A DNA stretch of 50,264 bases, from assembly GCA_013360565.1 (NCBI GenBank), contig JABWBI010000003.1, forward strand, positions 1 to 50,264, given 5' to 3'. The first letter of the stretch is position 1. Each line of letters begins with the position of its first letter. The stretch is from Candidatus Sumerlaeia bacterium. Its GTDB lineage: Bacteria; Sumerlaeota; Sumerlaeia; JABWBI01. A program made the position numbers and the translations under genes. Below the pieces are notes generated by a model, which was not told the origin of the DNA, made no database searches, and was given only the letters and a program-made list of their open reading frames with translations. Shown here piece by piece: positions 25,000-34,299 of this stretch.

Positions 25000-26337
25000 A
25001 TGGAACAGATCGGGGTTTGGCTGGGACAGATCAACGGCGTTGTCTGGGGCTGGCCGCTCATCATCCTGCTCTTGGGGACGCACCTCTTCCTCACGGTCCG
25101 GCTGAGATTCATCCAGCGCCACATCGGCAAGGCGATCAGGCTGTCGCTCGCACCGCGGGCCGAGGGGAAAGGCGACATCAGCCACTTCGGCGCCCTGACG
25201 ACGGCCCTCGCCGCCACGATCGGCACGGGCAACATCGTCGGCGTCGCCACCGCCGTCGCCAGTGGCGGCCCTGGCGCCGTTCTGTGGATGTGGCTCACCG
25301 GCGTCTTTGGCATTTCCACGAAGTACGCCGAGGCCGTGCTCGCGCTGAAGTACCGCGTCGTCACGCCGAGCGGGCAGATGGCCGGGGGGCCCATGTACGC
25401 CCTCGAGCGGGGGCTGGGAATGAAGTGGCTCGGGCTGCTCTTCGCTCTCTTCACGGCCCTCGCGGCCTTCGGCATCGGGAACATGGTCCAGGCCAACACG
25501 ATCTCGCGCCAGATGCACTCGAGCTTCGGGATTCCGCTTCCGGCCACCGGCATCGTCCTCACGGTCCTGACCGCCGTGGTGATCCTGGGGGGTATCCGCT
25601 CGATCGCCCGCGTCTGCCAGGCGCTCGTCCCCTTCATGGCGATCTTCTACGTGCTCGGCTGCACGTTCATTCTCATCAGGGGATACGCGACCATTCCCGC
25701 CACGCTGGCGCAGATCTTCCACAGCGCCTTCAGCCCCGACGCCGCGGTCGGCGGTTTCGCCGGCGCCACCATCAAGGACACGATCCGCTACGGTGTTGCC
25801 CGGGGCCTCTTCTCCAACGAGGCCGGGCTCGGAAGCGCTCCCATCGTCGCCGCAGCCGCGCAGACCAGGAATCCCGTGAGGCAGGCTCTCGTCTCCTCGA
25901 CAGGGACGTTCTGGGACACCGTTGTCGTCTGCGCTTTCACGGGCGTTGTGATTGTCAACTCCGGCGTGTGGATGGGCGATCACGACGGAACCCACCTGAC
26001 TCACGCCGCGTTTGGGCAGATTCACACGATTGGCCCCCTCGTGCTCACCGTCGGGCTCCTCACGTTCGTCTTCTCCACCATCCTCGGGTGGTCCTACTAC
26101 GGCGAGAAGGCGGTGGAGTACCTGCTGGGCCCGCGGGCGGTCTTTCCCTACCGGCTGCTCTGGGTGGGCGCGGTGTTCACAGGGTCGCTGGTTCTTCCGC
26201 AGGCGGTGTGGGACTTCGCCGACATCATGAACGGGCTCATGGCCGTTCCCAACCTCATTGCGCTTCTCCTGCTGAGCGGTGTCATCGTGGCCGAGACTCG
26301 CCGGTATCTCTGGGAGGACAGACTGGAGGAGGAGTGA
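25000..26337 (+). CDS. Alanine/glycine:cation symporter (AGCS family)
   Basis: 445 residues, around 10-11 membrane helices. The family core is present: FGALTTALAATIGTGNIVGVATAV (ion/substrate helix), GGPGAVLWMWLTGVFGISTKYAEAVLALKYR, GGPMYALERGLG and GVARGLFSNEAGLGSAPI. These carriers import alanine or glycine with sodium across the inner membrane. GCGGGAG lies about 8 bases before the ATG. It stands alone between the CBM9-like gene and the convergent yifB. Substrate could be another small amino acid. Confidence 0.92.
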   Translation: MEQIGVWLGQINGVVWGWPLIILLLGTHLFLTVRLRFIQRHIGKAIRLSLAPRAEGKGDISHFGALTTALAATIGTGNIVGVATAVASGGPGAVLWMWLTGVFGISTKYAEAVLALKYRVVTPSGQMAGGPMYALERGLGMKWLGLLFALFTALAAFGIGNMVQANTISRQMHSSFGIPLPATGIVLTVLTAVVILGGIRSIARVCQALVPFMAIFYVLGCTFILIRGYATIPATLAQIFHSAFSPDAAVGGFAGATIKDTIRYGVARGLFSNEAGLGSAPIVAAAAQTRNPVRQALVSSTGTFWDTVVVCAFTGVVIVNSGVWMGDHDGTHLTHAAFGQIHTIGPLVLTVGLLTFVFSTILGWSYYGEKAVEYLLGPRAVFPYRLLWVGAVFTGSLVLPQAVWDFADIMNGLMAVPNLIALLLLSGVIVAETRRYLWEDRLEEE

Positions 26338-26356
26338 GGCGTGCCCGCAGTGCCTC

Positions 26357-27892
26357 TCACAGCAGAGCGCGGTCGAGATCCCGGTAGTTGATCGCCTCGG
26401 CGACGTGCACGGGCTCGATGTGAACAGAGCCGGCGAGGTCGGCGACCGTTCGGCTGACCTTGATGACCCGGTCATAGGCCCGCGCGCTCAGACCGAGGCT
26501 CCGGATGGCACGCTCGAGCAGGGCGCGGCACTCGCCCGTGAGAGGGGCGAACTCGCGGAGCATCCGCGATGTCATGTGCGCATTGCAGTGGACGCCGGCG
26601 AACTTGGCGAAGCGCTCGGTCTGGCGCTGCCGGGCCGCCTGGACGCGTTCCCGGACGGCTGCGCTCGACTCCCCGCCGCCGAGAGTCGCGAGCTCCTCGA
26701 TCTTCACCTGCGGCACATCGATGTGCAGGTCGACGCGGTCGAGCAGCGGACCGCTGATCCGCGAGCGATAACGCTGGATCATCGCCGGGGTGCATCGGCA
26801 CTCCTTGACCGGCGAGCCGAGGTATCCGCAGGGGCACGGATTCATCGAGCCGCACAGCGTGAACTGGGCGGGGAAGGAGAGGCTCATCGCGGCACGCGAG
26901 ATTGTGACGCGGCCATCTTCGAGCGGCTGGCGCAGCACCTCCAGAACGCCGCGGGAGAACTCCGGCATCTCGTCGAGAAAGAGCACGCCATTGTGCGCCA
27001 GACTCACCTCTCCCGGGCGAGGGGTCGAGCCGCCGCCGATCAGGGCGATGTCGCTCACGGTGTGGTGCGGCGAGCGAAACGGCCGGTGCGTCAGCAGCCC
27101 CGCGTCACCGGGCACCAGTCCCGCGATCGAGTGGATCTTGGTCGTCTCGAGGGCCTCGGCGAGCGTCATCGGCGGGAGAACGGTCGGGAGGCGCTTGGCG
27201 AGCATGGTCTTTCCGGAGCCCGGCGGACCGACCATGACGACGTTGTGCCCGCCGGCCGCAGCCACCTCGAGGGCGCGCTTGGTGGTCTCCTGGCCTTTGA
27301 CGTCGGCGAAGTCCAGATGGCCGTCGCGTTGCCCCACCGCGAAGAGACCCTCGACGTCGATGGTGTGGGGTGGAATCTCGATGGCCCCATTCAGGAACTC
27401 GATGACCTCGCGCAGTGTGAGCGCCGGGTGAATGCCGAGGCCGGAGACGACGGCCGCCTCATTGGCGTTTGCCTTGGAGACGATCAGGCTCTTCTCGGCC
27501 TCGCGCTTCACATGCACGGCCACCGGCAGCACCCCCGGCACGGGCTTGACCGCGCCGTCCAGCCCGAGCTCGCCGATGAGACAGAATCGCGGCAAGACCT
27601 CGTGTCGCACTCCTCCCGCGGCAGCGATCAGACCGACGGCGATGGGGAGGTCAAGCGACGCCCCCTCCTTGCGGATCTCGGCGGGGGCCAGATTGATCGT
27701 GATCTTCTTGGCCGGGACGTGAAAGCCGCTGTTCTTGACCGCAGCCCAGACGCGGTCACGGCTCTCCTTGACGGAGGCGCTGGGCAGTCCGACGACGTTC
27801 ACGGTCGGCTGTCCCTGGGCGATGTCGACCTCAACTGCGACGTCGTAAGCGTCGAGGCCAAGCACGGCGGCGCTGTGCGCGGTGGCGAGCAT
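26357..27892 (-). CDS. comM: YifB/ComM-family Mg-chelatase-like AAA+ ATPase
   Basis: 511 residues. N-terminal LonC-like domain (LGLDAYDVAVEVDI... GLPSASVKESRDRV... INLAPAEIRKEGASLDLPIAVGL) followed by an AAA+ module with Walker A GPPGSGKT (222-229), Walker B VLFLDEMPEF and the cysteine segment CGSMNPCPCGYLGS. ComM helicases extend heteroduplex during natural transformation; other members have unknown roles. The start at 27892 (MLATAHS) begins the conserved block; the 13 codons upstream lack support. No other competence genes lie nearby, but pilT does occur in the window. Confidence 0.9.
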   Translation of the reverse strand: MLATAHSAAVLGLDAYDVAVEVDIAQGQPTVNVVGLPSASVKESRDRVWAAVKNSGFHVPAKKITINLAPAEIRKEGASLDLPIAVGLIAAAGGVRHEVLPRFCLIGELGLDGAVKPVPGVLPVAVHVKREAEKSLIVSKANANEAAVVSGLGIHPALTLREVIEFLNGAIEIPPHTIDVEGLFAVGQRDGHLDFADVKGQETTKRALEVAAAGGHNVVMVGPPGSGKTMLAKRLPTVLPPMTLAEALETTKIHSIAGLVPGDAGLLTHRPFRSPHHTVSDIALIGGGSTPRPGEVSLAHNGVLFLDEMPEFSRGVLEVLRQPLEDGRVTISRAAMSLSFPAQFTLCGSMNPCPCGYLGSPVKECRCTPAMIQRYRSRISGPLLDRVDLHIDVPQVKIEELATLGGGESSAAVRERVQAARQRQTERFAKFAGVHCNAHMTSRMLREFAPLTGECRALLERAIRSLGLSARAYDRVIKVSRTVADLAGSVHIEPVHVAEAINYRDLDRALL

Positions 27893-27931
27893 GACGGGCG
27901 GACATCTGACAAACCGCGCGGGCTTCGGCAA

Positions 27932-29569
27932 TCAGAAAGCTGACACTTCAGTTTGTCCCGGGGGCGGTTCGATCAGCCAGACACCGATGGCCATCTCCCC
28001 CGGAAATGACGTGACTGGCACCGCGTGGGCGGAGAGCCAGTCCCAGTGATCGGCCGTCCGGGTCGTCGAGCCCCAGAAGCCCGTCAGGAGCCACACGCGC
28101 CTTCCCGCGGCCACCAGGGATTCGAGCTCGTCGACGCGGTCCACGCCGTCGAGGATCACGAAGGGCCTGGGTTGAAGCCGGTCGGCCGCCGCCAGAGCCT
28201 GGGCCAGTGGATGCTGAGGAGCGCTGTCGATGTGATACGTTGTCCAGCCCACGTGTGTGCGGAGCTCATGCTGGAGGCACGCGATCTCGGAGTTGGGGCC
28301 CGGCAGGATGAGGTCGCCGGGAGATGCATGTTCGATGAGCCACTCCGTCGCGCCGCGCCAGTTCGCTTTCTCCGTGAGGCGGCGCTCGAGCAGACGCGGC
28401 GTCACGCCGGAGATGATGAGCGAGGCCAGGACCACCGCGGCAGCTGTGCCGGCGTGAGACGACAGCCGGCGAAGGGTGGCCTCCACGCCCCAGGCGAAGC
28501 AGAGCAGCACGATGGGCTGCAGCCAGAAGAGGTGCCGCGGACCGAGCAAGTGAGACGAGGAGAGAACCGTGATCAGACTCACGGGAGCCAGGCACGATGC
28601 GATCACGAGGACGTTCCACGGCCAACGGCGAAGACAGGCGGCCAGGCCGACGGCGGTCAGGGCGGCAAGCATGGTGACAGCGGACGCGGTGAGCCACCAG
28701 CCGTTGCCCGGGAGCCAGGGCACGGGGCGAATGTCTGCCGCGTCGCGGGCCCATTGGCGAGCCAAGTCTGTCAGAGTGCTCCAGCCCTCGACCGTCGGCC
28801 AGAGTCTCCGTGCTGAGCGATGACCATCGGCCGTGTCGAGGTAGAAGGCCCGTGGAAACCAGGCGACCAGCCAGAGCCCGCCGACTGCCAGATAGGCGAG
28901 CACGGAGCCCCCGCCATGGATGAGCCGCGCGGGGGCGGACGAGATCGCGCCGCGCCGCGTGCCCAGCGACACCGCCAGAGCCAAAGGGCCGAAGGCGAGC
29001 GCCGAGAGGGGTGTGACGAAGAAGGCGACGAGATGGAGCCCGGCCGCACCCCACCACCAGCGCCAGCGCCCCGTCTGCCAGGATTTCCCGGCGAGCCAGA
29101 GGGACGCAGTGACCAGAGCTGTGGCGAGCGCGTAGCCGCGGGCGTCCTGCGCGAAGTTGATCTGCGAGGCCGAGAAGGCCCACACAAGCAGAGCCGTGAG
29201 GCCGGCCCGCCGGTCTTGAACCGCGCTGCGAAGGAGAAGCCACATTGCGACGAGCCCCACGGCTCCGAACACCGCGCTCGGCCAGCGCAGCAGCTGCTCG
29301 TCCGGGCGCACGCGCATGAGCAGCCACTCGGCACCGTAGGCCAGCGGGCCTGGGCCGGTGTCGCCCAAGCAGAAGCCGGCAACGCTGCCATCCCGGGTCA
29401 GCGGCGAGAAGAATGGACGCTGGGCCACTTCGAAGGTGATGACCTCGTCGATCCACAGGCTCTTCGCGCCCAGGCGGTCCACGCGCAGTGCGACGCCGGC
29501 GAGGATGACAAGGAGCGGAGCCAGGAGCCGCCGTCGGCCCAGCGGCGAATCGGAGGTGCCTTCAGCCAC
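27932..29569 (-). CDS. Glycosyltransferase family 39-like integral membrane protein
   Basis: 545 residues. N-terminal LGAKSLWIDEVITFEVAQR resembles the first loop of GT39/PMT- and ArnT-type mannosyl- or aminoarabinosyl-transferases (D-E motif after the first helix). About 9-10 helices follow, with a soluble region near the C-terminus (RLQPRFVILDGVDRVDELESL). These enzymes move a sugar from a polyprenyl phosphate to an acceptor on the outer face of the inner membrane. GTG start, overlapping the upstream DUF167 gene by 8 bases. Acceptor not inferable. Confidence 0.8.
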   Translation of the reverse strand: MAEGTSDSPLGRRRLLAPLLVILAGVALRVDRLGAKSLWIDEVITFEVAQRPFFSPLTRDGSVAGFCLGDTGPGPLAYGAEWLLMRVRPDEQLLRWPSAVFGAVGLVAMWLLLRSAVQDRRAGLTALLVWAFSASQINFAQDARGYALATALVTASLWLAGKSWQTGRWRWWWGAAGLHLVAFFVTPLSALAFGPLALAVSLGTRRGAISSAPARLIHGGGSVLAYLAVGGLWLVAWFPRAFYLDTADGHRSARRLWPTVEGWSTLTDLARQWARDAADIRPVPWLPGNGWWLTASAVTMLAALTAVGLAACLRRWPWNVLVIASCLAPVSLITVLSSSHLLGPRHLFWLQPIVLLCFAWGVEATLRRLSSHAGTAAAVVLASLIISGVTPRLLERRLTEKANWRGATEWLIEHASPGDLILPGPNSEIACLQHELRTHVGWTTYHIDSAPQHPLAQALAAADRLQPRPFVILDGVDRVDELESLVAAGRRVWLLTGFWGSTTRTADHWDWLSAHAVPVTSFPGEMAIGVWLIEPPPGQTEVSAF

Positions 29570-29822
29570 GGATCCGGTCTCGCAGCAGGGCCGCGTTGAC
29601 GCCTTCGATCTCAGCCGTCTTGTCGCGGCTCGTCAGGCCCTGTCTGATTTCGATGTCCGCGCGGCTCACGCCGAGTTCAGCGGCCAGGAAGCGAATCAGC
29701 GCCTCGTTGGCTGCGTTGTCGACGGGCGGTGCCGTGAGCCGGACCTTGAGACGCTCGCCGCACCAGCCCACGATCTCATCGCGCTTGGCGCGCGGCTGGA
29801 CGTGAATCAGGAGACGTCCCAC
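29562..29822 (-). CDS. DUF167/YggU-family protein
   Basis: 86 residues. Starts GRLLIHVQPRAKRDEIVG, then RLKVRLTAPPVDNAANEALIRFLA and a final KTAEIEGV, the complete DUF167 fold. Widespread protein of unknown function. GTG start placed immediately after the sppA stop (TGA-GTG), so translation is coupled. Length normal. Confidence 0.92.
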   Translation of the reverse strand: MGRLLIHVQPRAKRDEIVGWCGERLKVRLTAPPVDNAANEALIRFLAAELGVSRADIEIRQGLTSRDKTAEIEGVNAALLRDRIRG

Positions 29823-30773
29823 TCAGCGCAGCACCGACTCGAACCGGAGCGTCGAGCCCGAGGTCCGGAGCTCATCGCGGAGTGCCGCTCGGACCGAGTC
29901 GGCGGCACTCTCGACCAGAGGGGCGAGCAGGCCGCGCCGAGGTCTCCATTCCTCGACGCGCGGCGTCCCGGAGATGCCAACCAGCGCGGCGGCGTGGTCG
30001 ATGGCATCCTGGAGATTGCCCGCCTCGTCGGCGAAGCCCAGTGCGATGGCCTGCGCCCCCGTGAGAGGGCGACCGTCGGTGTGCGCCGCGAGGACCCGCT
30101 CGATCTCCTGCTCGCTCACCTCCCGGCTCGCGGCCCCGGCCAGCGCGGCCCGGATGGCCTGGCCCCGCCGCTCACGCACGGCGGCGACGAATTGGCCGTG
30201 GACATCGTCGATCAGCTGTTGGAGCAGCGCTCTGTCCTCCTCGGTCAGCGGTGCCCAGACGGCCCCGACGTCCTTGTTCGGGCGGCTGGTGAGGTCGGTC
30301 ACCTCCACGCTGAGGGTCTCCTGAAGGAGGCGCGAGGCGTCGATGTGGGTGAAGAGCACGCCGATCGAGCCTGTGATCGTGCCAGGGTTCGTGAAGATGC
30401 GCCGGCCGCCGAGCGCAATGTAGTAGCCGCCCGAGGCCGCCGCGTTGCCGAAAGAGACGATCACCGGCTTGACCTCGTCGGCCCGGCGAAGCTCCTCATA
30501 GAGCTCTTGGCTGCCGCCGACGGCTCCGCCGCCCGAGTCGATGCGGACGACGATCGCCATCACGTGCGGGTCGTCGCGATACTCGCGGACCAGCTCGACC
30601 TGCCTGCTGGTGTCGCGGATGAACCCCTCGACCCGGACGAGGGCCAGCCGAGGTCCGCCGCCCCAGCCACGCCCGGTCACGGCGCGTGCGACGATGCTCA
30701 GCGCGGCGAGAACGACCAGCCCGAGCAGCGCGAACAGGGCCAGGGCGAAGATGAGTCTCTTGAATCTGTTCAC
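29823..30773 (-). CDS. sppA: Signal peptide peptidase SppA
   Basis: 316 residues, short (single-domain) form as in Bacillus and many non-enteric bacteria. One N-terminal helix (about 8-30) anchors a crotonase-like protease domain facing the periplasm: IDSGGGAVGGSQELYEEL, then the nucleophile Ser114 in NAAASGGYYIAL and the general-base Lys167 in SRPNKDVG. Degrades leftover signal peptides. GTG start with GAGGAGG 5 bases upstream. First gene of a run with DUF167 and the GT39-like gene. Confidence 0.94.
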   Translation of the reverse strand: MNRFKRLIFALALFALLGLVVLAALSIVARAVTGRGWGGGPRLALVRVEGFIRDTSRQVELVREYRDDPHVMAIVVRIDSGGGAVGGSQELYEELRRADEVKPVIVSFGNAAASGGYYIALGGRRIFTNPGTITGSIGVLFTHIDASRLLQETLSVEVTDLTSRPNKDVGAVWAPLTEEDRALLQQLIDDVHGQFVAAVRERRGQAIRAALAGAASREVSEQEIERVLAAHTDGRPLTGAQAIALGFADEAGNLQDAIDHAAALVGISGTPRVEEWRPRRGLLAPLVESAADSVRAALRDELRTSGSTLRFESVLR

Positions 30774-30865
30774 GGGCTCCTCCTCGGCCGGGTCACCGCT
30801 GATGCATCGGCATCATGGGCATGCCGCAGAGCGAGGTCAATGCGAGAGCATGGCCCGGCCGCGGG

Positions 30866-31813
30866 TCATCCCGCCGCCGGCGGCGACGTCATCCGGCGAA
30901 TCAGTGACTCGTTGAAGGCCCTCGCGGGATTGATCCCGTGGTTCTTCAGCCTCTGGTGCAGGGCGGCGACCTCGATCAGGACCGCGAGGTTGCGCCCCGG
31001 CTCGACGGGGAGGATGTACTCGGGGACTTCGACATCGAAAATCGCGTAGGTCCGCTCCTCCAGGCCGAGGCGCTCGTACTGCTTCGATGCCTCCCACTTC
31101 TCCAGCCGGACGATCAGGCTGATCTCCCTCTCCAGCGCGATCGAGTTGACCCCGTAGAGGGACTCGATGTCGATCACGCCGAGACCCCGGATCTCCATGT
31201 GGTAACGCAGAATGTCCGTCGAGCGGCCGATCAGCTGGTCCTTGCCCATTCGCTGGACGACGACGATGTCGTCGGCGACGAGGCGGTGGCCGCGCTCGAC
31301 GAGCTCGAGGGCGCACTCGCTCTTGCCCACGCCGCTCCGGCCCAAGAGCAGAACACCGAGTCCGTGCACATCGACGAGCACGCCGTGGATGTGCGTCTCC
31401 GGTGCCAGCTGGCGCTCGAGGAAGGCGGCGATGCGCAGCGCCGAGCGCGAGGTCGGCACGTCCGTCGCCAGCACGGGCGTGGCCGTCCGCTCGGCGAGTT
31501 CGAGGAAGACCGGCGGGGCCGTGTTCCCCGAGGTCAGGAAGATGCACGGGATCGGGTACTCGAAGAACGTCTCGATCCGCCGGCGGGCCTCGTCCTCCGG
31601 CAGGCCGTGGAGGTAGGCGGTCTCGGTGTTGCCCAGCACCTGGACTCGCCGGTTGGCGAAGTACTCGAAGAAGCCACACAGGGCGAGCCCGGGCCGGTTG
31701 AGCTCGCTTGTGTTGATCTGATTGCCCAGGCCCTGCGCTCCGGCGACGAGGCGGACATCGAGTGGAGAGCGGACGCCTTCGACCAGCTGCTGAACACTCA
31801 GACTGTCCGCCAC
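30866..31813 (-). CDS. hprK: HPr kinase/phosphorylase
   Basis: 315 residues. Phosphorylates HPr on a serine and removes it, controlling carbon use. Domain 1 covers about residues 1-130; the ATP site is GRSGVGKSECALELVERGH (Walker A 158-165), followed by VADDIVVV and MEIRGLGVIDI (206-216), the HprK-specific loop. GTG start with an AGGGAG site. It follows hpf by 13 bases. No HPr (ptsH) gene lies directly downstream, where it often sits. Length is normal. Confidence 0.95.
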   Translation of the reverse strand: MADSLSVQQLVEGVRSPLDVRLVAGAQGLGNQINTSELNRPGLALCGFFEYFANRRVQVLGNTETAYLHGLPEDEARRRIETFFEYPIPCIFLTSGNTAPPVFLELAERTATPVLATDVPTSRSALRIAAFLERQLAPETHIHGVLVDVHGLGVLLLGRSGVGKSECALELVERGHRLVADDIVVVQRMGKDQLIGRSTDILRYHMEIRGLGVIDIESLYGVNSIALEREISLIVRLEKWEASKQYERLGLEERTYAIFDVEVPEYILPVEPGRNLAVLIEVAALHQRLKNHGINPARAFNESLIRRMTSPPAAG

Positions 31814-31826
31814 GCGTCTGCTCCCT

Positions 31827-32384
31827 TCAGTCGACGACCGGCTCGATCAGACCGCAGTGTCCGTCGGAGCGGTGGTAGATCACGTTGATTCCATGGTTCT
31901 CGACATTCAGGAAGACCAGGAAGGGCTCGCCGGAGAGGTCGAGGTGCATCGCGGCCTCGCCGGGGGTGAGCGCGAGGAGCTCGCGCTCCTCGACGTCGAT
32001 GACGTGGTGCCCCGGCTCGGGCTTGTCGTCGTCCTCCGGCGGCACCCGCATGACCGAGACCGTGGCGTTCATCGTCTTCCGTGCGGAGCCCCGCCGGCGG
32101 CCGTCGATCAGCCGGCGCTTGTACTTCTTGATCTGGCGTTCGACCTTCTCGAAGACCCGGTCCAGGGCCGTGAGGAGCTCCTCGTTGGCCTCCTGGGCCT
32201 TCACCTTCACCCCGTCGCAGTGGAGCACGACCTCAACGATCTGCTGGAACTTCTCCTGAGAGAGAATCACATCGACCTGCTGGATGCGGTCGAAGTACCG
32301 CCGGAGCTTGTCCGCTTTGCCCTCGATGCGCTCGCGCGTCGGGTGATCGACGTCGATGTGCCGCGTGGTGATCTGCAGTGACAT
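31827..32384 (-). CDS. hpf: Long ribosome hibernation promoting factor
   Basis: 185 residues: an N-terminal YfiA-like domain (MSLQITTRHIDVDHPTRERIEGKADKL, KKYKRRL near residue 90) plus a C-terminal dimerisation domain (ALTPGEAAMHLDLSGEPFLVFLNVENHGINVIYHRSDGHCGLIEP). The long form makes inactive 100S ribosomes by itself, without RMF. Good AAGGAG site before the ATG. Lies between lptB and hprK. Confidence 0.96.
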   Translation of the reverse strand: MSLQITTRHIDVDHPTRERIEGKADKLRRYFDRIQQVDVILSQEKFQQIVEVVLHCDGVKVKAQEANEELLTALDRVFEKVERQIKKYKRRLIDGRRRGSARKTMNATVSVMRVPPEDDDKPEPGHHVIDVEERELLALTPGEAAMHLDLSGEPFLVFLNVENHGINVIYHRSDGHCGLIEPVVD

Positions 32385-32399
32385 GGCTCACACTCCTTC

Positions 32400-33230
32400 T
32401 CAGGTCTGGGAGCCCGGGGGGGGCTCGGCGCCGGAGGGGCTCGCCGCCGCGCCCGCCGTGGGCAGCTGCATGTAGAATTTCTCCCCGAGGTAGAGCTTCC
32501 GCGCCTTCGGGTCATTGATCAGGGTCTCGGCGTCTCCTTCCACGACGACCTTGCCGTTCGAGATGAGATAGGCCCGGTCGGTCACCTCCAGCGTCTCGCG
32601 CACCGAGTGGTCGGTGATCAGGATGCCGATGCCCTGGGCGCGGAGGCGATGAATGAGCTTCTGGAGCTCCGCCACTGCGATCGGGTCCACTCCGCTGAAT
32701 GGTTCGTCGAGCAGAATGAAATCGGGTGTCCGGACAAGGGCACGGGCGATCTCGACGCGGCGGCGCTCGCCGCCGGAGATCTCCGTCGCCAGGTTCTTGG
32801 CGACGTAGGCGATGTTGTACTCCTCGAGGAGCGCCTGCAGCCGCTGGCGCTGCTCGCTCTTCGAGAGGCCGGGCAGGGTCTCGATGATGGACAGCAGATT
32901 CTGCTCGACGGTGAAGCGGCGGAAGATTGACGTGTCCTGGGCGAGATAGGCCAGGCCGCGGCGGGCCCGCATGTGCATCGGCAGACCGGAGATGTCCTCG
33001 CCGTTGAGCTGGACGTGGCCCTCCGTCGGGCGGACGAGGCCGACGATCATGTTGAAGGTCGTCGTCTTCCCGGCTCCGTTGGGCCCCAGGAGCCCGACGA
33101 TCTCACCCTTGTGGAGCTTGACCGACACCTCGTCGACGACGCGCCGGGAGACGCCCTTCTGCTTGTAGATTTTGACGAGGTTGTGCGTCTCGAGGCATTT
33201 CTGGCCATTGGTGACCGACGACAGATTCAC
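32400..33230 (-). CDS. lptB: LPS export ABC transporter ATPase LptB
   Basis: 276 residues from the GTG at 33230 (VNLSSVTNGQKCLETHNLVKIY). Walker A GPNGAGKTT (49-57), Q-loop LAQDTSIF, signature ISGGERRRVEIARAL (about 151-165), Walker B ILLDEPFSGVD. LptB powers LPS extraction by LptFG at the inner membrane. A Pro/Ala-rich tail of about 30 residues follows the core. A longer in-frame start exists at 33437, but that stretch is not LptB-like. The start is uncertain because no clear SD is present. In many genomes rpoN follows lptB; here hpf follows directly, 15 bases away. Confidence 0.9.
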   Translation of the reverse strand: MNLSSVTNGQKCLETHNLVKIYKQKGVSRRVVDEVSVKLHKGEIVGLLGPNGAGKTTTFNMIVGLVRPTEGHVQLNGEDISGLPMHMRARRGLAYLAQDTSIFRRFTVEQNLLSIIETLPGLSKSEQRQRLQALLEEYNIAYVAKNLATEISGGERRRVEIARALVRTPDFILLDEPFSGVDPIAVAELQKLIHRLRAQGIGILITDHSVRETLEVTDRAYLISNGKVVVEGDAETLINDPKARKLYLGEKFYMQLPTAGAAASPSGAEPPPGSQT

Positions 33231-33393
33231 GGCGGGGATCAGTCCTTTGGCAAAGTCAGGGGAGCCCGCACCTCGTGGCGGGTCATCGCGTCTGCCAACC
33301 CGGAACGGCCGCCGGAGAGCGGCGGCGAAGAGGCAGCCGGCAGAGGTGGAGCGGATGCCATCGGCCCCTGTGTCGCACCGAACCTCTCGGGAG

Positions 33394-34299
33394 TCAAGCC
33401 GAAGCCGAGGGCTGCGCGGAGGGTCGCATGACGGCAATGAGTCCGAGAAGGCCCAGGTTGACGAGCAGCAGCGGAGCCATCACCGGGGCGTGGCTGACGA
33501 GACGCTCCAGGCTGATCTCCCCGCGGCCCGTCAGATTCGCGTCGAGGTGCATGGCGAAGCCCAGGACACCGACGCCCATCAGCGCCACGTTGGTCCAGAA
33601 GTGAACGGAGTCGTCCGCCGGAGTGGGTTTGCGGTTGGACGCCCGCCCCAGGGTGACCGCGGTCGCGAAGGCGCCCGCCAGGACCGCGATCCACGTCGTC
33701 GGGTGAACGAACCCGCTCCGGGCATGGTCCAGCGCGCTGCTGAGCGTCGCCCCGGCGTAGCCGAGGCCCACGAGCCAGAGGAGCTGCTGGGTCTTGGTCA
33801 GGGGCGCCCGGAACTGGACCAGACCCCAGAGGTCCATTTGGCCCGAGTCGCGGGGCACTTCGTGAAGCGCGGCGAGAAGTCCGATCAGGGCGACCCCCAT
33901 GAACGCGGACGGTCCCGCGGCCGGTGGCGCGAAGATCAGCCACTCCAGGAAGCTCCCCGACGTGCCTCCCCGGACGAGCATGGCGCGCTGCCAGTGGAAC
34001 GCCGTGCCCATCAGCCCCACGGCGAGGGAGGATGCCAGCGCGAGGAGGAGCAGGACGACCTCCCCCCGCGAGGGGCGAGGCCGGAAGACGACCCAGAGCA
34101 CGACGAGACCTGCGAGGGGGCCGTGAAACACGGGAATCCACTCGTAGGCCCGGATCACGCCGTCGATGACGTGGCCGAGGAAGGTGTCCAGGCCAAGGAA
34201 GAGCAGATTCACGCCGACGAAGAAAAGCAGCGTGCGTGAGCGCGAGAGAGGGAAGCGCAGCGCCGCGACGCCGGGCAGCTCGTAGTGAAGTGCGCTCAT
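33394..34299 (-). CDS. His-rich polytopic membrane protein, partner of octaheme cytochrome
   Basis: 301 residues with about 7-8 hydrophobic helices. Histidines sit in or beside helices: H43 (FLGHVIDG), H59 (IPVFHGPLAG), H102 (GTAFHWQRA), H192 and H199, H233, H251 (FAMHLDAN) and H270. That pattern would suit a b-type heme or quinone protein, but I recognise no family and there is no CxxCH. Its ATG overlaps the end of the cytochrome gene by 4 bases, so the two are coupled and probably form one complex: the membrane protein would pass electrons between the quinone pool and the anchored cytochrome. That role is inference. Confidence 0.75.
   Translation of the reverse strand: MSALHYELPGVAALRFPLSRSRTLLFFVGVNLLFLGLDTFLGHVIDGVIRAYEWIPVFHGPLAGLVVLWVVFRPRPSRGEVVLLLLALASSLAVGLMGTAFHWQRAMLVRGGTSGSFLEWLIFAPPAAGPSAFMGVALIGLLAALHEVPRDSGQMDLWGLVQFRAPLTKTQQLLWLVGLGYAGATLSSALDHARSGFVHPTTWIAVLAGAFATAVTLGRASNRKPTPADDSVHFWTNVALMGVGVLGFAMHLDANLTGRGEISLERLVSHAPVMAPLLLVNLGLLGLIAVMRPSAQPSASA

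Noticed and set aside
33231-33437. Upstream extension of LptB (69 more codons)
   Set aside because: The extension is Arg/Pro-rich and unlike LptB. The family core begins near ETHNLVKIY.
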